From Paenibacillus xerothermodurans (GTDB taxonomy: Bacteria; Bacillota; Bacilli; Paenibacillales; NBRC-103111), in assembly GCF_002220865.2 (NCBI RefSeq), contig NZ_NHRJ02000001.1, positions 372,001 through 436,000 of the forward strand: a stretch of 64,000 bases of DNA, written 5' to 3'. The notes beneath the pieces are model-generated. The model was not told where the DNA came from. It saw nothing but the letters and a program-made list of their open reading frames with translations, and did not search any database. This document shows, piece by piece, positions 28,529-37,514 of the stretch; position 1 is the first letter of the stretch, and every line of letters begins with the position of its first letter. The translations under genes were made by a program, and so were the position numbers.

Positions 28529-28556
28529 TTGACATAGTCAGGGTAATTCTTATAAA
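28529..28556 (+). promoter_or_regulatory. Promoter of rpsD
   Basis: TTGACA (28529-28534) and TATAAA (28551-28556) with 16 bp between them. The transcript would begin near 28563, giving a leader of about 215 nt. Confidence 0.75.
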
Positions 28557-28562
28557 ATTAGA

Positions 28563-28777
28563 AGTCGAGAATGAACACAACCCAACAGGGTGTGTTGATT
28601 GGTGGAAGTATGCGTCACCCTCATAGATTTTGTTGCTGGAAGGACAGCGGCTGAAATTCCTGACTGATGCCGGGCATGCACTAATACTACGGCTTCAAAC
28701 AAAATCAAGCGTATGCTTCACCCGAGAGAATGACAACCAAAAATTAAATCCATTGTGGAAAAAGGAGCTCATTATAC
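28563..28777 (+). ncRNA. rpsD leader, likely S4 autoregulatory region
   Basis: A ~215-nt untranslated leader between the promoter and rpsD. It contains a hairpin starting ACACAACCCAACAGGGTGTGT (about 28574-28596) and a run of further pairable segments. In B. subtilis rpsD is repressed by its product S4 through a structured leader; this leader fits in length and position, but I cannot match it to a defined consensus without folding. The 5' part up to 28528 shows no gene. Confidence 0.5.
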
Positions 28778-29377
28778 ATGGCACGCTACACAGGTCCTAA
28801 ATTTAAATTGAGCCGTCGTCTGGGTATCTCCCTCAGCGGCACAGGAAAAGAATTGAAACGTCCTTTCCCTCCAGGTCAGCACGGCCCTGGACAACGTAAG
28901 AAGCTGAGCGGCTACGGCATCCAGCTGCAAGAAAAACAAAAGCTGCGTCATATGTACGGGGTAAACGAAAAGCAATTCCGTAATTTGTTCGACAAAGCTA
29001 CGAAACAACAAGGTATCGCGGGCGAAAACTTCATGATTTTGTTGGAGAGCCGTTTGGACAACCTTGTTTACCGCATGGGTTTTGCTCACTCCCGCGCGGG
29101 CGCTCGTCAATTAGTCGCTCACGGCCACGTAACTGTGAACGGCAAAAAGGTTGACATCGCTTCTTATCTTGTAAACCCTGGCGATGTAATCGGCCTGCGT
29201 GAAAGAAGCCGTGATCTGGCCACTGTTAAAGAAGCTTTGGCTAATCGTAACTACCTGCCGGCTTACCTCGAGTTCAACGATGCTGCCGTGGAAGGTAAGT
29301 ACACTCGTCTTCCAGAACGTGCAGAGCTTCCGCCAGAAATCGATGAGAAGCAAATCGTCGAGTTCTACAGCCGTTAA
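28778..29377 (+). CDS. rpsD: 30S ribosomal protein S4
   Basis: 199 residues with the typical N-terminus [16 protein letters not shown], the early [13 protein letters not shown] block and the S4 RNA-binding domain ([30 protein letters not shown]). It binds 16S rRNA early in 30S assembly. The N-terminal CxxC zinc motif is absent. AAAGGAG is about 13 nt before ATG. Codon use looks optimised (few rare codons), as expected for a highly expressed gene. Monocistronic with its own leader and terminator. Confidence 0.97.
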   Translation: MARYTGPKFKLSRRLGISLSGTGKELKRPFPPGQHGPGQRKKLSGYGIQLQEKQKLRHMYGVNEKQFRNLFDKATKQQGIAGENFMILLESRLDNLVYRMGFAHSRAGARQLVAHGHVTVNGKKVDIASYLVNPGDVIGLRERSRDLATVKEALANRNYLPAYLEFNDAAVEGKYTRLPERAELPPEIDEKQIVEFYSR

Positions 29378-29387
29378 TCGCAATAGC

Positions 29388-29429
29388 AAAAAGCCTTGGT
29401 TGCTTATATCGCAGCCAAGGCTTTTTTTG
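29388..29429. terminator. Terminator of rpsD (also facing tyrS)
   Basis: The stem AAGCCTTGGNTGC/GCANCCAAGGCTT (29391-29422) is followed by seven T residues on the plus strand and has an A-run on the other side, so it can also stop tyrS transcripts. Confidence 0.88.
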
Positions 29430-29466
29430 TGCACCATATATTCGGTTAAGTTCCACCGGCTAGCCT

Positions 29467-30726
29467 TTAGTCAAATTTAGCCAGATAGTAGTTGCGTTTT
29501 CCCCGCCGAACAACGATATATTTCCCTTCCAATCCGTCAGCAGCCCGCACCGTGCTGTCTAAGTCGGTGACCTTCGTACCGTTCAACGATACCGCGCCGC
29601 TCTCAATGTCCTGTCTCGCTTGACGTTTGGATGGAGCCGCTTTAACTGCAATCAGCAGGTCGATCAGCCCGATCTCTTGTCCTCCCGTGAGTTCTGTGGA
29701 CGGCACGTCTTGGAACGCCTGCTCGATCTCCCGCCCTGTCAGTGTGTCTACATTGCCGCTGAACAGCACTTCAGAGATTTTGATGGCGCTAAGTGCCGCC
29801 TCCTCCCCATGCACGAGCTCTGTGACTTCGCGGGCTAGGACGCGCTGGGCTTCCCGCTTCTCCGGAGATTGCTGAACCTGTGCCTCCAATTCCTCAATTC
29901 GCTCCGGCGTCAGGAACGTAAAATACTTCAAAAATTTCACGACATCTTTATCATCTGTGTTGATCCAGAACTGATAAAACTGGTAAGGAGTGGTTTTGTC
30001 CGCATTCAGCCAAATGGTGCCGCCCTCGGTTTTTCCGAATTTGGTGCCATCGCTCTTGGTCACAAGCGGCATCGTCAAGCCAAATGCTTGTCGGCCGGTG
30101 GTTTTGCCTATCAACTCAAGCCCCGCGGTGATATTACCCCACTGATCGCTTCCGCCTACTTGCAGAGAGCAGTTGATATCGTTGTTCAGTCTGTAAAAGT
30201 CGTATGCCTGTAGAATCATGTAGCTGAACTCGGTAAATGAGATGCCTTTGCTGAGACGCGAATCCACACTATCCTTGGCCAGCATGTAGTTGACCGAAAA
30301 ATTCTTGCCGATATCACGCAGGAACGTGATAACATTCAGTTCCCCGAGCCAATCATAGTTATTAGCCATGCGGGCCGGATTCCCTTCCGCCTCGAAATCT
30401 AAAAAGCGGGACAATTGAGAGCGGAGCTTTTCAGTCCATTCCGCCACCACTTCCTTTGAATTTAACGTCCGTTCGGACGCTTTACCGCTCGGATCACCGA
30501 TCATGCCAGTGCCGCCGCCGACTAATGCGACCGGTATATGACCTGCCATTTGAAACCGTTTGAGACACAGAATCGGCAGTAGATGGCCGATATGCAAGCT
30601 GTCAGCTGTTGGATCAAAGCCCGAATACAGCACCACGGGCTCCTCGCTCAGCTTTTTAGCCAAGCCGTCCTCATCGGTCAGCTGGTGTATTAACCCTCTG
30701 TACTGTAACTCCTGCAAAATATCCAT
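29467..30726 (-). CDS. tyrS: Tyrosyl-tRNA synthetase
   Basis: 419 residues. Class I signatures are HIGH (SLHIGHLLP near residue 45) and KFGKTEGG (KMSKS-like, ~230). The tyrosine-binding residues (YSGFDPTADS, QVGGSDQWGN) are present. The C-terminal S4-like domain (APSKRQARQDIESGAV) binds tRNA-Tyr. It charges tRNA-Tyr. It is transcribed through a T-box leader with a terminator directly upstream, and it faces rpsD convergently. A TyrZ-type second gene is not in the window. Confidence 0.96.
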   Translation of the reverse strand: MDILQELQYRGLIHQLTDEDGLAKKLSEEPVVLYSGFDPTADSLHIGHLLPILCLKRFQMAGHIPVALVGGGTGMIGDPSGKASERTLNSKEVVAEWTEKLRSQLSRFLDFEAEGNPARMANNYDWLGELNVITFLRDIGKNFSVNYMLAKDSVDSRLSKGISFTEFSYMILQAYDFYRLNNDINCSLQVGGSDQWGNITAGLELIGKTTGRQAFGLTMPLVTKSDGTKFGKTEGGTIWLNADKTTPYQFYQFWINTDDKDVVKFLKYFTFLTPERIEELEAQVQQSPEKREAQRVLAREVTELVHGEEAALSAIKISEVLFSGNVDTLTGREIEQAFQDVPSTELTGGQEIGLIDLLIAVKAAPSKRQARQDIESGAVSLNGTKVTDLDSTVRAADGLEGKYIVVRRGKRNYYLAKFD

Positions 30727-30758
30727 GATTACTCGCCCTTTCTATTGTTGAAAATAAC

Positions 30759-31112
30759 AAAAAAGCCTTCTCATCCACAAGGGACGAGAAGGCTGCTGCT
30801 CGCGGTACCACCCTAATTAAAGCATTTTGACGGTAACAGCGCTATGACTGCATACCCTAATTTGCTTTCACTTAATTCACGATAACGGCTAGCACCGGCA
30901 GGAAGCTACTGGCTTACGACACCGTATGACAAATTACGGTTTCAAGCGTTCCCTTCCCCTGCTCCGGACAAGTAATTCGATCCAAGGGCAAGTACCGGTT
31001 TGCACCATCCACCGGCTCTCTGCAAGCTAGGCACCCTGTTCTACTGCGGCCCACGGGCTGATAAGCAGTCTGCGCGGCCAAGTCCATCAAAGCATTTGTG
31101 TGATATGTGATT
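30759..31112 (-). promoter_or_regulatory. T-box riboswitch leader of tyrS
   Basis: The canonical T-box sequence AGGGTGGTACCGCG is at 30801-30814 on the minus strand. It is followed by the terminator stem AGCCTTCTCGTCC/GGATGAGAAGGCT with six Us (30759-30794). Uncharged tRNA-Tyr should pair with the T-box and favour the antiterminator. A TAC triplet that could be the specifier is at 30972-30974 in the stem I region, but another at ~30993 is possible; I could not resolve stem I by eye. Confidence 0.93.
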
Positions 31113-31118
31113 ACAAGA

Positions 31119-31147
31119 TTTATAACACAGCATGTATGAGTTGTCAA
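31119..31147 (-). promoter_or_regulatory. Sigma-A promoter of the tyrS T-box
   Basis: A perfect TTGACA (31147-31142, minus strand) and TATAAA (31124-31119) with 17 bp between them. The transcript would start near 31112, about 385 nt before the tyrS start codon. Confidence 0.85.
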
Positions 31148-31198
31148 ACCTGATAGGCCACTAGCGCGATTGTACTAGTGCCCAGTAGTTACCAGCTA

Positions 31199-31207
31199 TG
31201 ATATAAT
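31199..31207 (+). promoter_or_regulatory. Extended -10 promoter of the PBP gene
   Basis: TGATATAAT (31199-31207) is an extended -10 element with a perfect TATAAT. The -35 region (TGCCCA at 31179) is weak. It is divergent from the tyrS promoter. Confidence 0.55.
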
Positions 31208-31249
31208 ATTTGAGTAAGTTTGCCAAAAATCGGGAGGATTTTCATTCGT

Positions 31250-34200
31250 ATGGAGACGGAGTCGACTAGAGGTAAGGTGTTGAGAATGCTGGCCATAATT
31301 ATTAGATATACGTTGGTTACGCTAAAATGGGTGGTCATAGCCGGGATTGTGCTAGGCTGCTTGGCGGGCGGCGCAGCATTCGGTTACGTGTCGGCGCTTG
31401 TCAGAGAGGATCCGGTACGGCCCAAGGAAACGATGACGGCGCAAGTGCAGCAAAATGCTATGACCGGGTTCGTATACTTCAACGATGAGTCCGTGCTCGG
31501 ACAGCTGCGCGCAGAAGAAGACCGCCGAATGGCGAAGCTTGAAGATATTCCTCAGCAGGTGCTGGATGCCGTGTTTGCCATTGAGGACAACCGCTTTTAC
31601 GAGCATCACGGCGTGGATGTGAAAGGGCTGGCACGAGCCGTATACCAGAAGCTGATGCGACAGGAAATTCAAACCGGAGGCAGCACGATTACGCAGCAGC
31701 TGGCGCGCCGTGTATTTTTAACGCTTGACAAGCAGGACAGCCGTAAAGCGAAAGAAATTTTTCTCTCTATGCGCATGGAACGCCTTATGTCCAAAGATGA
31801 AATTTTGTTGGCTTACCTGAATAAAATCCCCTATGGTAACGGTTCGGCCGGCTATAACCTGTATGGGATTAAAGCCGCTGCCAAAGGCATTTTTGATATT
31901 TCCGACCTCAACCAGCTGAACATCGCGCAATCCGCCTACTTGGCCGGCCTCCCCCAACAGCCGAGCAATTATTCTACGTTCGACAGCAAGGGACACTTTG
32001 ACGGAGCGGCATTCAAGCGTGCTGTAGAACGGCAGCAGCTGGTGCTGCGAAGAATGCTGGAGGAAGGCAAAATTGATCAACAGCAGTACCAGGAAGCGCT
32101 GAACTTCGACCTGCGAGGCTCACTTGCCAAGCCTGTCGAAAAAGCGTATTCCGTGTATCCTTACCTCATGATCGAGGTGGAAAAAGAGGCGGCAAAAGCA
32201 CTGCTAGCAGCAGAGAATCCCACATTGACCCCGGAATCGAATCCTGAGGCTTACAGCGCAGCGCTAAAGAGCGCTCAGCGGCATCTCAGCCGCGGCGGAT
32301 ACCACGTACATACGACGATAGATAAAGACATATATAAATTGATGCGGGACATCGCGAAAAATCCGGGCAACTTCAGCCCTGATGATCCGGTGAAAGGCAT
32401 GGAACAAGCAGGAGCTGTCATGATCGACAACAAAACGGGCGCCATCCTTGGCTTGATGGAGGGGCGGGACTTTTTCAAAGAGCAGTTAAATCATGCTACT
32501 CAAGCCTATCGGCAGCCGGGTTCGACTATGAAAGTGATCGCGGCTTATCTGCCGGCGATAGAAAAAGGCGCGATTCAGCCCGCATCTATTATTGATGATG
32601 TGCCAGTGATTTTGAAAAACGGCGCAAACGGCTATCACATTCCGGAAAACTGGAACAACAAATTTCATGGCTTGGTGACGGCACGCAAAGCTTTGAACCA
32701 GTCTTACAATATTCCGGCTATCAAGCTGTTTTTGGACGTTGTTGGCATCGAGCAGGCGTGGGATTTGGCGAAAAAACTCGGAATCAGTTCGATCACGCCA
32801 GATGATTATTATGCGCAGACCGGCGTCATCGGCGGACTGAAATACGGCACATCGGTGAAGGAGCTAACCAATGCTTACGCTGCAATCGGCAACAAAGGAG
32901 CCTTTAATCGAGCACATATGATTAGCAGAATCACCGACTCGAACGGCAAAACCATTTATGCCCATGAGCCTAAACCCGCCCAAGTATTCTCTGAAGAGAC
33001 GGCATATATCATGACAGATATGATGAGAACAGTCGTCACCGCGGGCACAGCTGTGGATTTGATGGGCAAATTTAAGCACTACGGCAAAATTCCTACCGTG
33101 GGAAAAACCGGATCAACGCAAGATGACGCAGACGCCTGGTATATGGGCTACACTCCGGACATCACGTTGGGCGTCTGGGCAGGGTATGATTCACCCGTCC
33201 ATAAGCTGAGTAAAACGACAGGCGGTACCAATCGCGCCAAAAACATATGGGCCTTAGTCATGGACGGTGCGATCGACAAAAAACCGAATTACTTTAAAAC
33301 TACGGAGTTCGCGCGGCCGGAAAATATCGTGGAAATGACGGTATCCGGCTATTCCGGCAAGCTGCCAAGCGAGGCGACAACGAAATCAGGACGTCTCAAC
33401 ACAGATATTTTCAACAAGAAGTATATTCCCACGGAGGAGTACGATGTGTTCACCAGGCTGTCGCTCATCCGTTATAACAACATCAACTATATTGCACAGC
33501 CGTCGACTCCAGCGGAGTTTGTGACTACCAAAACCGTGATCAAACGGGAAAAATCTATCAACGATCTGCTTAATGAACTGTCAAGTATTATGAACAAGGT
33601 TCCGGAGGACCGCCGCCGCTCCATCGAGAGCTACCGGCCTCTGGATTACGATGATGACGCTCCGTCTGCGGTAGACCCTCGGGTAGATGACGAGAAGGCG
33701 CCTGACGCGCCCACGACCGTGGTGGCCACCCATTCAGGGGACACAAGCGTTATCACGTTTCAGGCGAGCTCAAGCCCGGACACGGTGGGATATCGACTGT
33801 ACCGCTCGATCAACCGAGGCGAGTTTGCACGTGTGAACGGGAATGTGGTGCATGCAGGCGCAGCAACGAGGTTCACGGATAAAACGTCCCGAAAAGGCGT
33901 AATCGGCTATTATGTAACAGCTGTTGACGTGGCGGGAAAAGAATCTGAGCCGAGCAAAGCCTCGTTTACTGACGGCACACGACTGGATCTGATTTCGTCG
34001 CACGACAGCGGCGCTGACAACATTCGCGCGGACGAACAATTCAGCAGGGATGACGCAGCAGACGGCGGCGAAAGCACTGCACTACCGGGCGCAAATGGCA
34101 GTACCAATCTCATGGACGAAGATACTGCTGGGCATAACAGCGGCGGCGGAGACGATAAGGAAGATCTATCCTCCTCCCCGGTCGAGGCCACGGCACCTTC

Positions 34201-34453
34201 CAATGTTCAATTGAAGCGCAGCGGAGCCGGGCTCATCGTGAGCTGGAAGTCTAATCCGACGAGGGAAAAAGTGGACAAGTATGTGATCTACTTCAGCGAA
34301 AGGGAAAAAGGAAGCTACAAAAAGCTCGGCACTGTGAGCAGCGGCACCGAGTTCCGATACTATGCAGCGAACTATGCAGGCTACTATAAAGTAGCGGCAG
34401 TAAATCAGCAAGGCGAATCCGAAGCATCGGCACCAATCCGGAATAAAAAGTGA
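31250..34453 (+). CDS. Class A penicillin-binding protein with two C-terminal fibronectin III domains
   Basis: 1067 residues. A single membrane anchor (~residues 15-45) precedes the glycosyltransferase (GT51: EDNRFYEHHGVD ~110 and GGSTITQQLARR) and the transpeptidase (SxxK in GSTMKV ~425; SYN; KTG in VGKTGST ~618). Two FN3 domains (~819-905 and ~981-1063) are joined by an acidic, low-complexity linker rich in D, E, S and G. It polymerises and cross-links peptidoglycan outside the membrane. The ATG at 31250 is 12 nt from GGAGG; an in-frame ATT at 31244 has better spacing. The FN3 pair suggests cell-wall or polysaccharide interactions. Confidence 0.92.
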   Translation: METESTRGKVLRMLAIIIRYTLVTLKWVVIAGIVLGCLAGGAAFGYVSALVREDPVRPKETMTAQVQQNAMTGFVYFNDESVLGQLRAEEDRRMAKLEDIPQQVLDAVFAIEDNRFYEHHGVDVKGLARAVYQKLMRQEIQTGGSTITQQLARRVFLTLDKQDSRKAKEIFLSMRMERLMSKDEILLAYLNKIPYGNGSAGYNLYGIKAAAKGIFDISDLNQLNIAQSAYLAGLPQQPSNYSTFDSKGHFDGAAFKRAVERQQLVLRRMLEEGKIDQQQYQEALNFDLRGSLAKPVEKAYSVYPYLMIEVEKEAAKALLAAENPTLTPESNPEAYSAALKSAQRHLSRGGYHVHTTIDKDIYKLMRDIAKNPGNFSPDDPVKGMEQAGAVMIDNKTGAILGLMEGRDFFKEQLNHATQAYRQPGSTMKVIAAYLPAIEKGAIQPASIIDDVPVILKNGANGYHIPENWNNKFHGLVTARKALNQSYNIPAIKLFLDVVGIEQAWDLAKKLGISSITPDDYYAQTGVIGGLKYGTSVKELTNAYAAIGNKGAFNRAHMISRITDSNGKTIYAHEPKPAQVFSEETAYIMTDMMRTVVTAGTAVDLMGKFKHYGKIPTVGKTGSTQDDADAWYMGYTPDITLGVWAGYDSPVHKLSKTTGGTNRAKNIWALVMDGAIDKKPNYFKTTEFARPENIVEMTVSGYSGKLPSEATTKSGRLNTDIFNKKYIPTEEYDVFTRLSLIRYNNINYIAQPSTPAEFVTTKTVIKREKSINDLLNELSSIMNKVPEDRRRSIESYRPLDYDDDAPSAVDPRVDDEKAPDAPTTVVATHSGDTSVITFQASSSPDTVGYRLYRSINRGEFARVNGNVVHAGAATRFTDKTSRKGVIGYYVTAVDVAGKESEPSKASFTDGTRLDLISSHDSGADNIRADEQFSRDDAADGGESTALPGANGSTNLMDEDTAGHNSGGGDDKEDLSSSPVEATAPSNVQLKRSGAGLIVSWKSNPTREKVDKYVIYFSEREKGSYKKLGTVSSGTEFRYYAANYAGYYKVAAVNQQGESEASAPIRNKK

Positions 34454-34472
34454 GCAGAGACATTGCAGCATC

Positions 34473-34541
34473 AAAAAACACCCTGCCAACACGCAAGTTT
34501 CTCGGAATGAGAAATCGTGTGCCCATGCAGGGTGTTTTTTA
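34473..34541 (+). terminator. Long terminator of the PBP gene
   Basis: The outer stem AAAAAACACCCTGC/GCAGGGTGTTTTTT (34473-34486 with 34527-34540) and a nested inner hairpin (GTTTCTC/GAGAAAT) are followed by T residues. The A- and T-runs are symmetric, so it may also work for the minus strand. Confidence 0.87.
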
Positions 34542-34841
34542 GGCGTTTATTGCGGGGAATGGTACTGTGATGCTGCATGGACCGCGCAGGATTATGTGTG
34601 GCGAAGCACTCCCCCAGGTGTACAGATGTTTGGGCTCATAGAGCGGCTCATTAACCGCTGTTTATGGTCAAGTTGCCGGCACACATTACGATGACTCGGT
34701 GCGCTATCGACGCGGACAACGCCAAGATCGCCAAGATCGTGCGTGATCATAGCTTTTGGCACTTGCATTGGTGCAGGAACTGTGAAGTTCCCCGAGTGAG
34801 CTACAGTTGTCCCTGTCAGGAAATTATGGATATCTAACGTA
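34542..34841. other. Intergenic stretch without a convincing gene
   Basis: About 300 bp between the PBP terminator and the acsA stop. A minus-strand frame of 86 codons overlaps acsA but has no ribosome site and no recognisable sequence. A short hairpin (GGAACT/AGTTCC, about 34782) lacks a U-run. A small direct repeat, AAGATCG twice, is at ~34722-34738. I see no promoter or RNA gene. Confidence 0.5.
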
Positions 34842-36569
34842 TTACTCCTCAATCGTCGACAAATCGCCGGTCGGCAAATTCAATTCCCATGCTTTTAGGA
34901 CTCGACGCATAATTTTGCCGCTGCGCGTTTTAGGCAGCTTATCCTTGAACTCGATCTCACGTGGTGCGGCATGCGCTGACAGGCCTTCCTTAACGAACTT
35001 GGCAATGTCAGCCTTGAGCTCATCCGATGGCTGATAGCCTTCACGCAGCGCGATAAAAGCTTTAATGATTTCTCCGCGTGTCGGATCCGGCTTGCCGATA
35101 ACACCCGCTTCAGCGACGGCAGGATGCTCAACAAGCTTGCTCTCCACTTCGAAAGGACCCACCCTTTCCCCAGCCGTGTTAATCACGTCATCAATTCTGC
35201 CTTGGAACCAAAAATATCCATCCTCATCGACATACGCTGAGTCTCCTGAAATGTACCAACCGGGTATGCGGAAATACTCATCATATTTAGCAGAATTGTT
35301 CCAGATTTGCCGCATCATCGATGGCCATGGTGTTTTGATGGCGAGATTGCCCATACGGTATGGCGGAAGAACATTGCCCGAGTCATCCATAATGGCAGCT
35401 TCGATGCCTGGCAGCGGCTTCCCCATGGAGCCCGGACGGATAGTCATCGCAGGATAATTGCAAATCAAATGTGCGCCTGTTTCCGTCATCCACCAAGTGT
35501 CATGGATACGCTGGTTGTATACTTTTAGCCCCCAACGGATGACTTCGGGATTGAGCGGCTCCCCCACACTCAATACATGTCTCAACGATGACAGATTGAA
35601 TTGCTTCACCGATTCATCGCCGGCCCCCATCAACATTCTAAATGCTGTCGGAGCGCTGTACCATACGGTTACGCCATATTTTTCCAATGTTCGATACCAG
35701 TCCTGTGGACTGAATCGTCCGCCGCGAATGACGTTGGTGGCGCCGTTCAGCCACGGAGCGAAAATGCCGTAGGACGTTCCGGTCACCCACCCCGGATCTG
35801 CCGTACACCAATACACATCCTGCTCTTGCAAGTCAAGCACGACACGGCCGGAGTAATAATGCTGCAGCATTGCATTGTGCACATGGTACACGCCTTTGGG
35901 TTTACCGGTTGACCCTGAAGTATAATGAATCAACAGGCCATCCTCCCGGTCCACCCACTCGATGTCCAACTGGTCTGAAGCTGCAGACATTTCCTTGTGG
36001 TAATCAACCTGTCCTTCTGCAAGCTCGATGTCTTTGCCGACGAGAATAACATGCTTTAGATCAGGCAGGTCATTCACCGGAACACGGGACACCAATGCTG
36101 GAGTTGTGATAATGGCAGTCGCGCCGCTGTCCTGCAGCCGGTCTCTCACCGCCGTTTCCATGAATGCTTCGAACAACGGCCCAACCACTGCTCCGATTTT
36201 GATCGTGCCTAATAAGGCAAAATACAGCTCCGGTGTTCTGGGCATGAAAATAAATACGCGCTGACCCTTAGTGATGCCGAGCTTACGCAGCACGTTACCA
36301 AACCGGTTCGACTGTAATTTCATCTCCTGAAACGTATATTTTTCGTCACGCTTATCATCGCTATAATACAATGCGATTTTGTCTTGCCTGGAGGAATCTG
36401 CATGCCGGTCGATGGCTTCATAAGCCATGTTAACTTTGCCGGTGGTTGACCAGGAAAACTGTTGTTCTACTTTTTCCCAGCTGAAGCTTGCACGCTCCTG
36501 TGCATAATTTTTCATATTAGAGGATGATGCATGAACGGCTTCGATGGTTTCAACATTCGCGTGATCCAT
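34842..36569 (-). CDS. acsA: Acetyl-CoA synthetase
   Basis: 575 residues, an ANL adenylate-forming enzyme. The motifs are YTSGSTGKPKG (ATP-binding), WWMTETG and the C-terminal KTRSGKIMRR with the conserved lysine that is the acetylation site controlled by AcuA/AcuC in B. subtilis. It converts acetate, ATP and CoA to acetyl-CoA. Length fits the shorter AcsA type (572 aa in B. subtilis). The ATG start has AGGAGG 8 nt upstream. It is divergent from acuA-acuC, its likely regulators. Confidence 0.95.
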   Translation of the reverse strand: MDHANVETIEAVHASSSNMKNYAQERASFSWEKVEQQFSWSTTGKVNMAYEAIDRHADSSRQDKIALYYSDDKRDEKYTFQEMKLQSNRFGNVLRKLGITKGQRVFIFMPRTPELYFALLGTIKIGAVVGPLFEAFMETAVRDRLQDSGATAIITTPALVSRVPVNDLPDLKHVILVGKDIELAEGQVDYHKEMSAASDQLDIEWVDREDGLLIHYTSGSTGKPKGVYHVHNAMLQHYYSGRVVLDLQEQDVYWCTADPGWVTGTSYGIFAPWLNGATNVIRGGRFSPQDWYRTLEKYGVTVWYSAPTAFRMLMGAGDESVKQFNLSSLRHVLSVGEPLNPEVIRWGLKVYNQRIHDTWWMTETGAHLICNYPAMTIRPGSMGKPLPGIEAAIMDDSGNVLPPYRMGNLAIKTPWPSMMRQIWNNSAKYDEYFRIPGWYISGDSAYVDEDGYFWFQGRIDDVINTAGERVGPFEVESKLVEHPAVAEAGVIGKPDPTRGEIIKAFIALREGYQPSDELKADIAKFVKEGLSAHAAPREIEFKDKLPKTRSGKIMRRVLKAWELNLPTGDLSTIEE

Positions 36570-36611
36570 GTGAGTTCCCTCCTGTTTTCAACATTGTCTG
36601 ACCTGTTCTTA

Positions 36612-36626
36612 ATGAAACGCTTACAT
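36612..36626. promoter_or_regulatory. cre-like sequence between acsA and acuA
   Basis: On the minus strand the sequence reads ATGTAAGCGTTTCAT. Its left half, TGTAAGCG, fits the CcpA operator, but the right half is one base short of the 14-bp consensus. It is just upstream of acsA and near its probable start site. CcpA is encoded 5 kb away. Weak evidence. Confidence 0.3.
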
Positions 36627-36838
36627 AATCATGTTAGGGAAAAAAATTGAAATTGGTTCATCGCAATTATATCATATCCGAATTTATCCGACTATTTCTT
36701 TTCTTGCCTCCCGTTTTTTGATATAGTAGCAACCAACAACGCCCTAACATCTGTCACAAAGACAAGCATTGTGTAAGCCGGCGCATAGAATTAAGTAAAG
36801 AACAATCGATCCGCTTCTCTGAAGGGAGACGCCAACTT

Positions 36839-37474
36839 ATGGAGCACCGAAAACGGTATCATTCCCAACTCGTCCCCTATGGTCAATCGCAGCAAATAAT
36901 GGTGGAAGGTCCCGTTGCGCCCGAGCAGCTCGCAAATTACCGGATGCATCGGGATTTGGATGCGTTCAGACGGCCCGGCGATCAGTTTGAGGCCCTAGTA
37001 GAGATTGCAGGTCTTCCCGAAGGGCGTGTGATTGTAGCACGGCTGGACGGCGAAATCATTGGTTATGTTACGTTTCATTATGCCGATGAGCTGGAACGTT
37101 GGTCCGAGGCAGGAATGGATGATTTGATTGAACTCGGGGCCATCGAGGTAGCTGACGACTTTCGCTCGATCGGCCTTGGCAAACGGATGCTTAGGCTCGC
37201 GTTCTTGGACGATCAGATGGAGAATGTGATCACATTCACAACCGAGTACTACTGGCATTGGGACTTGGAAAAAAGCGGCCTCAATGTCTGGGAGTACCGT
37301 AAAATGATGGAGAATCTCATGAACAGCGTCGATATGGTCTGGTTCGCAACCGACGATCCCGAGATATGCTCACACCCGGCGAACTGCTTGATGGTTCGGA
37401 TTGGTAAGCAGGTTCCGCTCTCGTCGATCGAGCAGTTCGATCGAGTCCGCTTTCGGCAGCGCTTTATGTATTGA
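36839..37474 (+). CDS. acuA: AcuA, GNAT protein acetyltransferase
   Basis: 211 residues: a GNAT fold with VIVARLDGEIIGYVTFH and the acetyl-CoA loop VADDFRSIGLGKRMLR. AcuA acetylates the active-site lysine of AcsA and so shuts it down. A family-typical tail (HPANCLMVRIG) follows. The ATG has GGGAG ~9 nt upstream. It heads the acuA-acuC pair with the acsA gene divergent, the arrangement known in Bacillus, but acuB is missing here. Confidence 0.92.
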   Translation: MEHRKRYHSQLVPYGQSQQIMVEGPVAPEQLANYRMHRDLDAFRRPGDQFEALVEIAGLPEGRVIVARLDGEIIGYVTFHYADELERWSEAGMDDLIELGAIEVADDFRSIGLGKRMLRLAFLDDQMENVITFTTEYYWHWDLEKSGLNVWEYRKMMENLMNSVDMVWFATDDPEICSHPANCLMVRIGKQVPLSSIEQFDRVRFRQRFMY

Positions 37475-37514
37475 ACGGCTGCACCAAACAAGAATCGTTG
37501 GGGGCTGACATCCC

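Noticed and set aside
34592-34852. 86-codon frame downstream of acsA on the minus strand
   Set aside because: It starts inside acsA, has no ribosome site, and its sequence shows no recognisable family.
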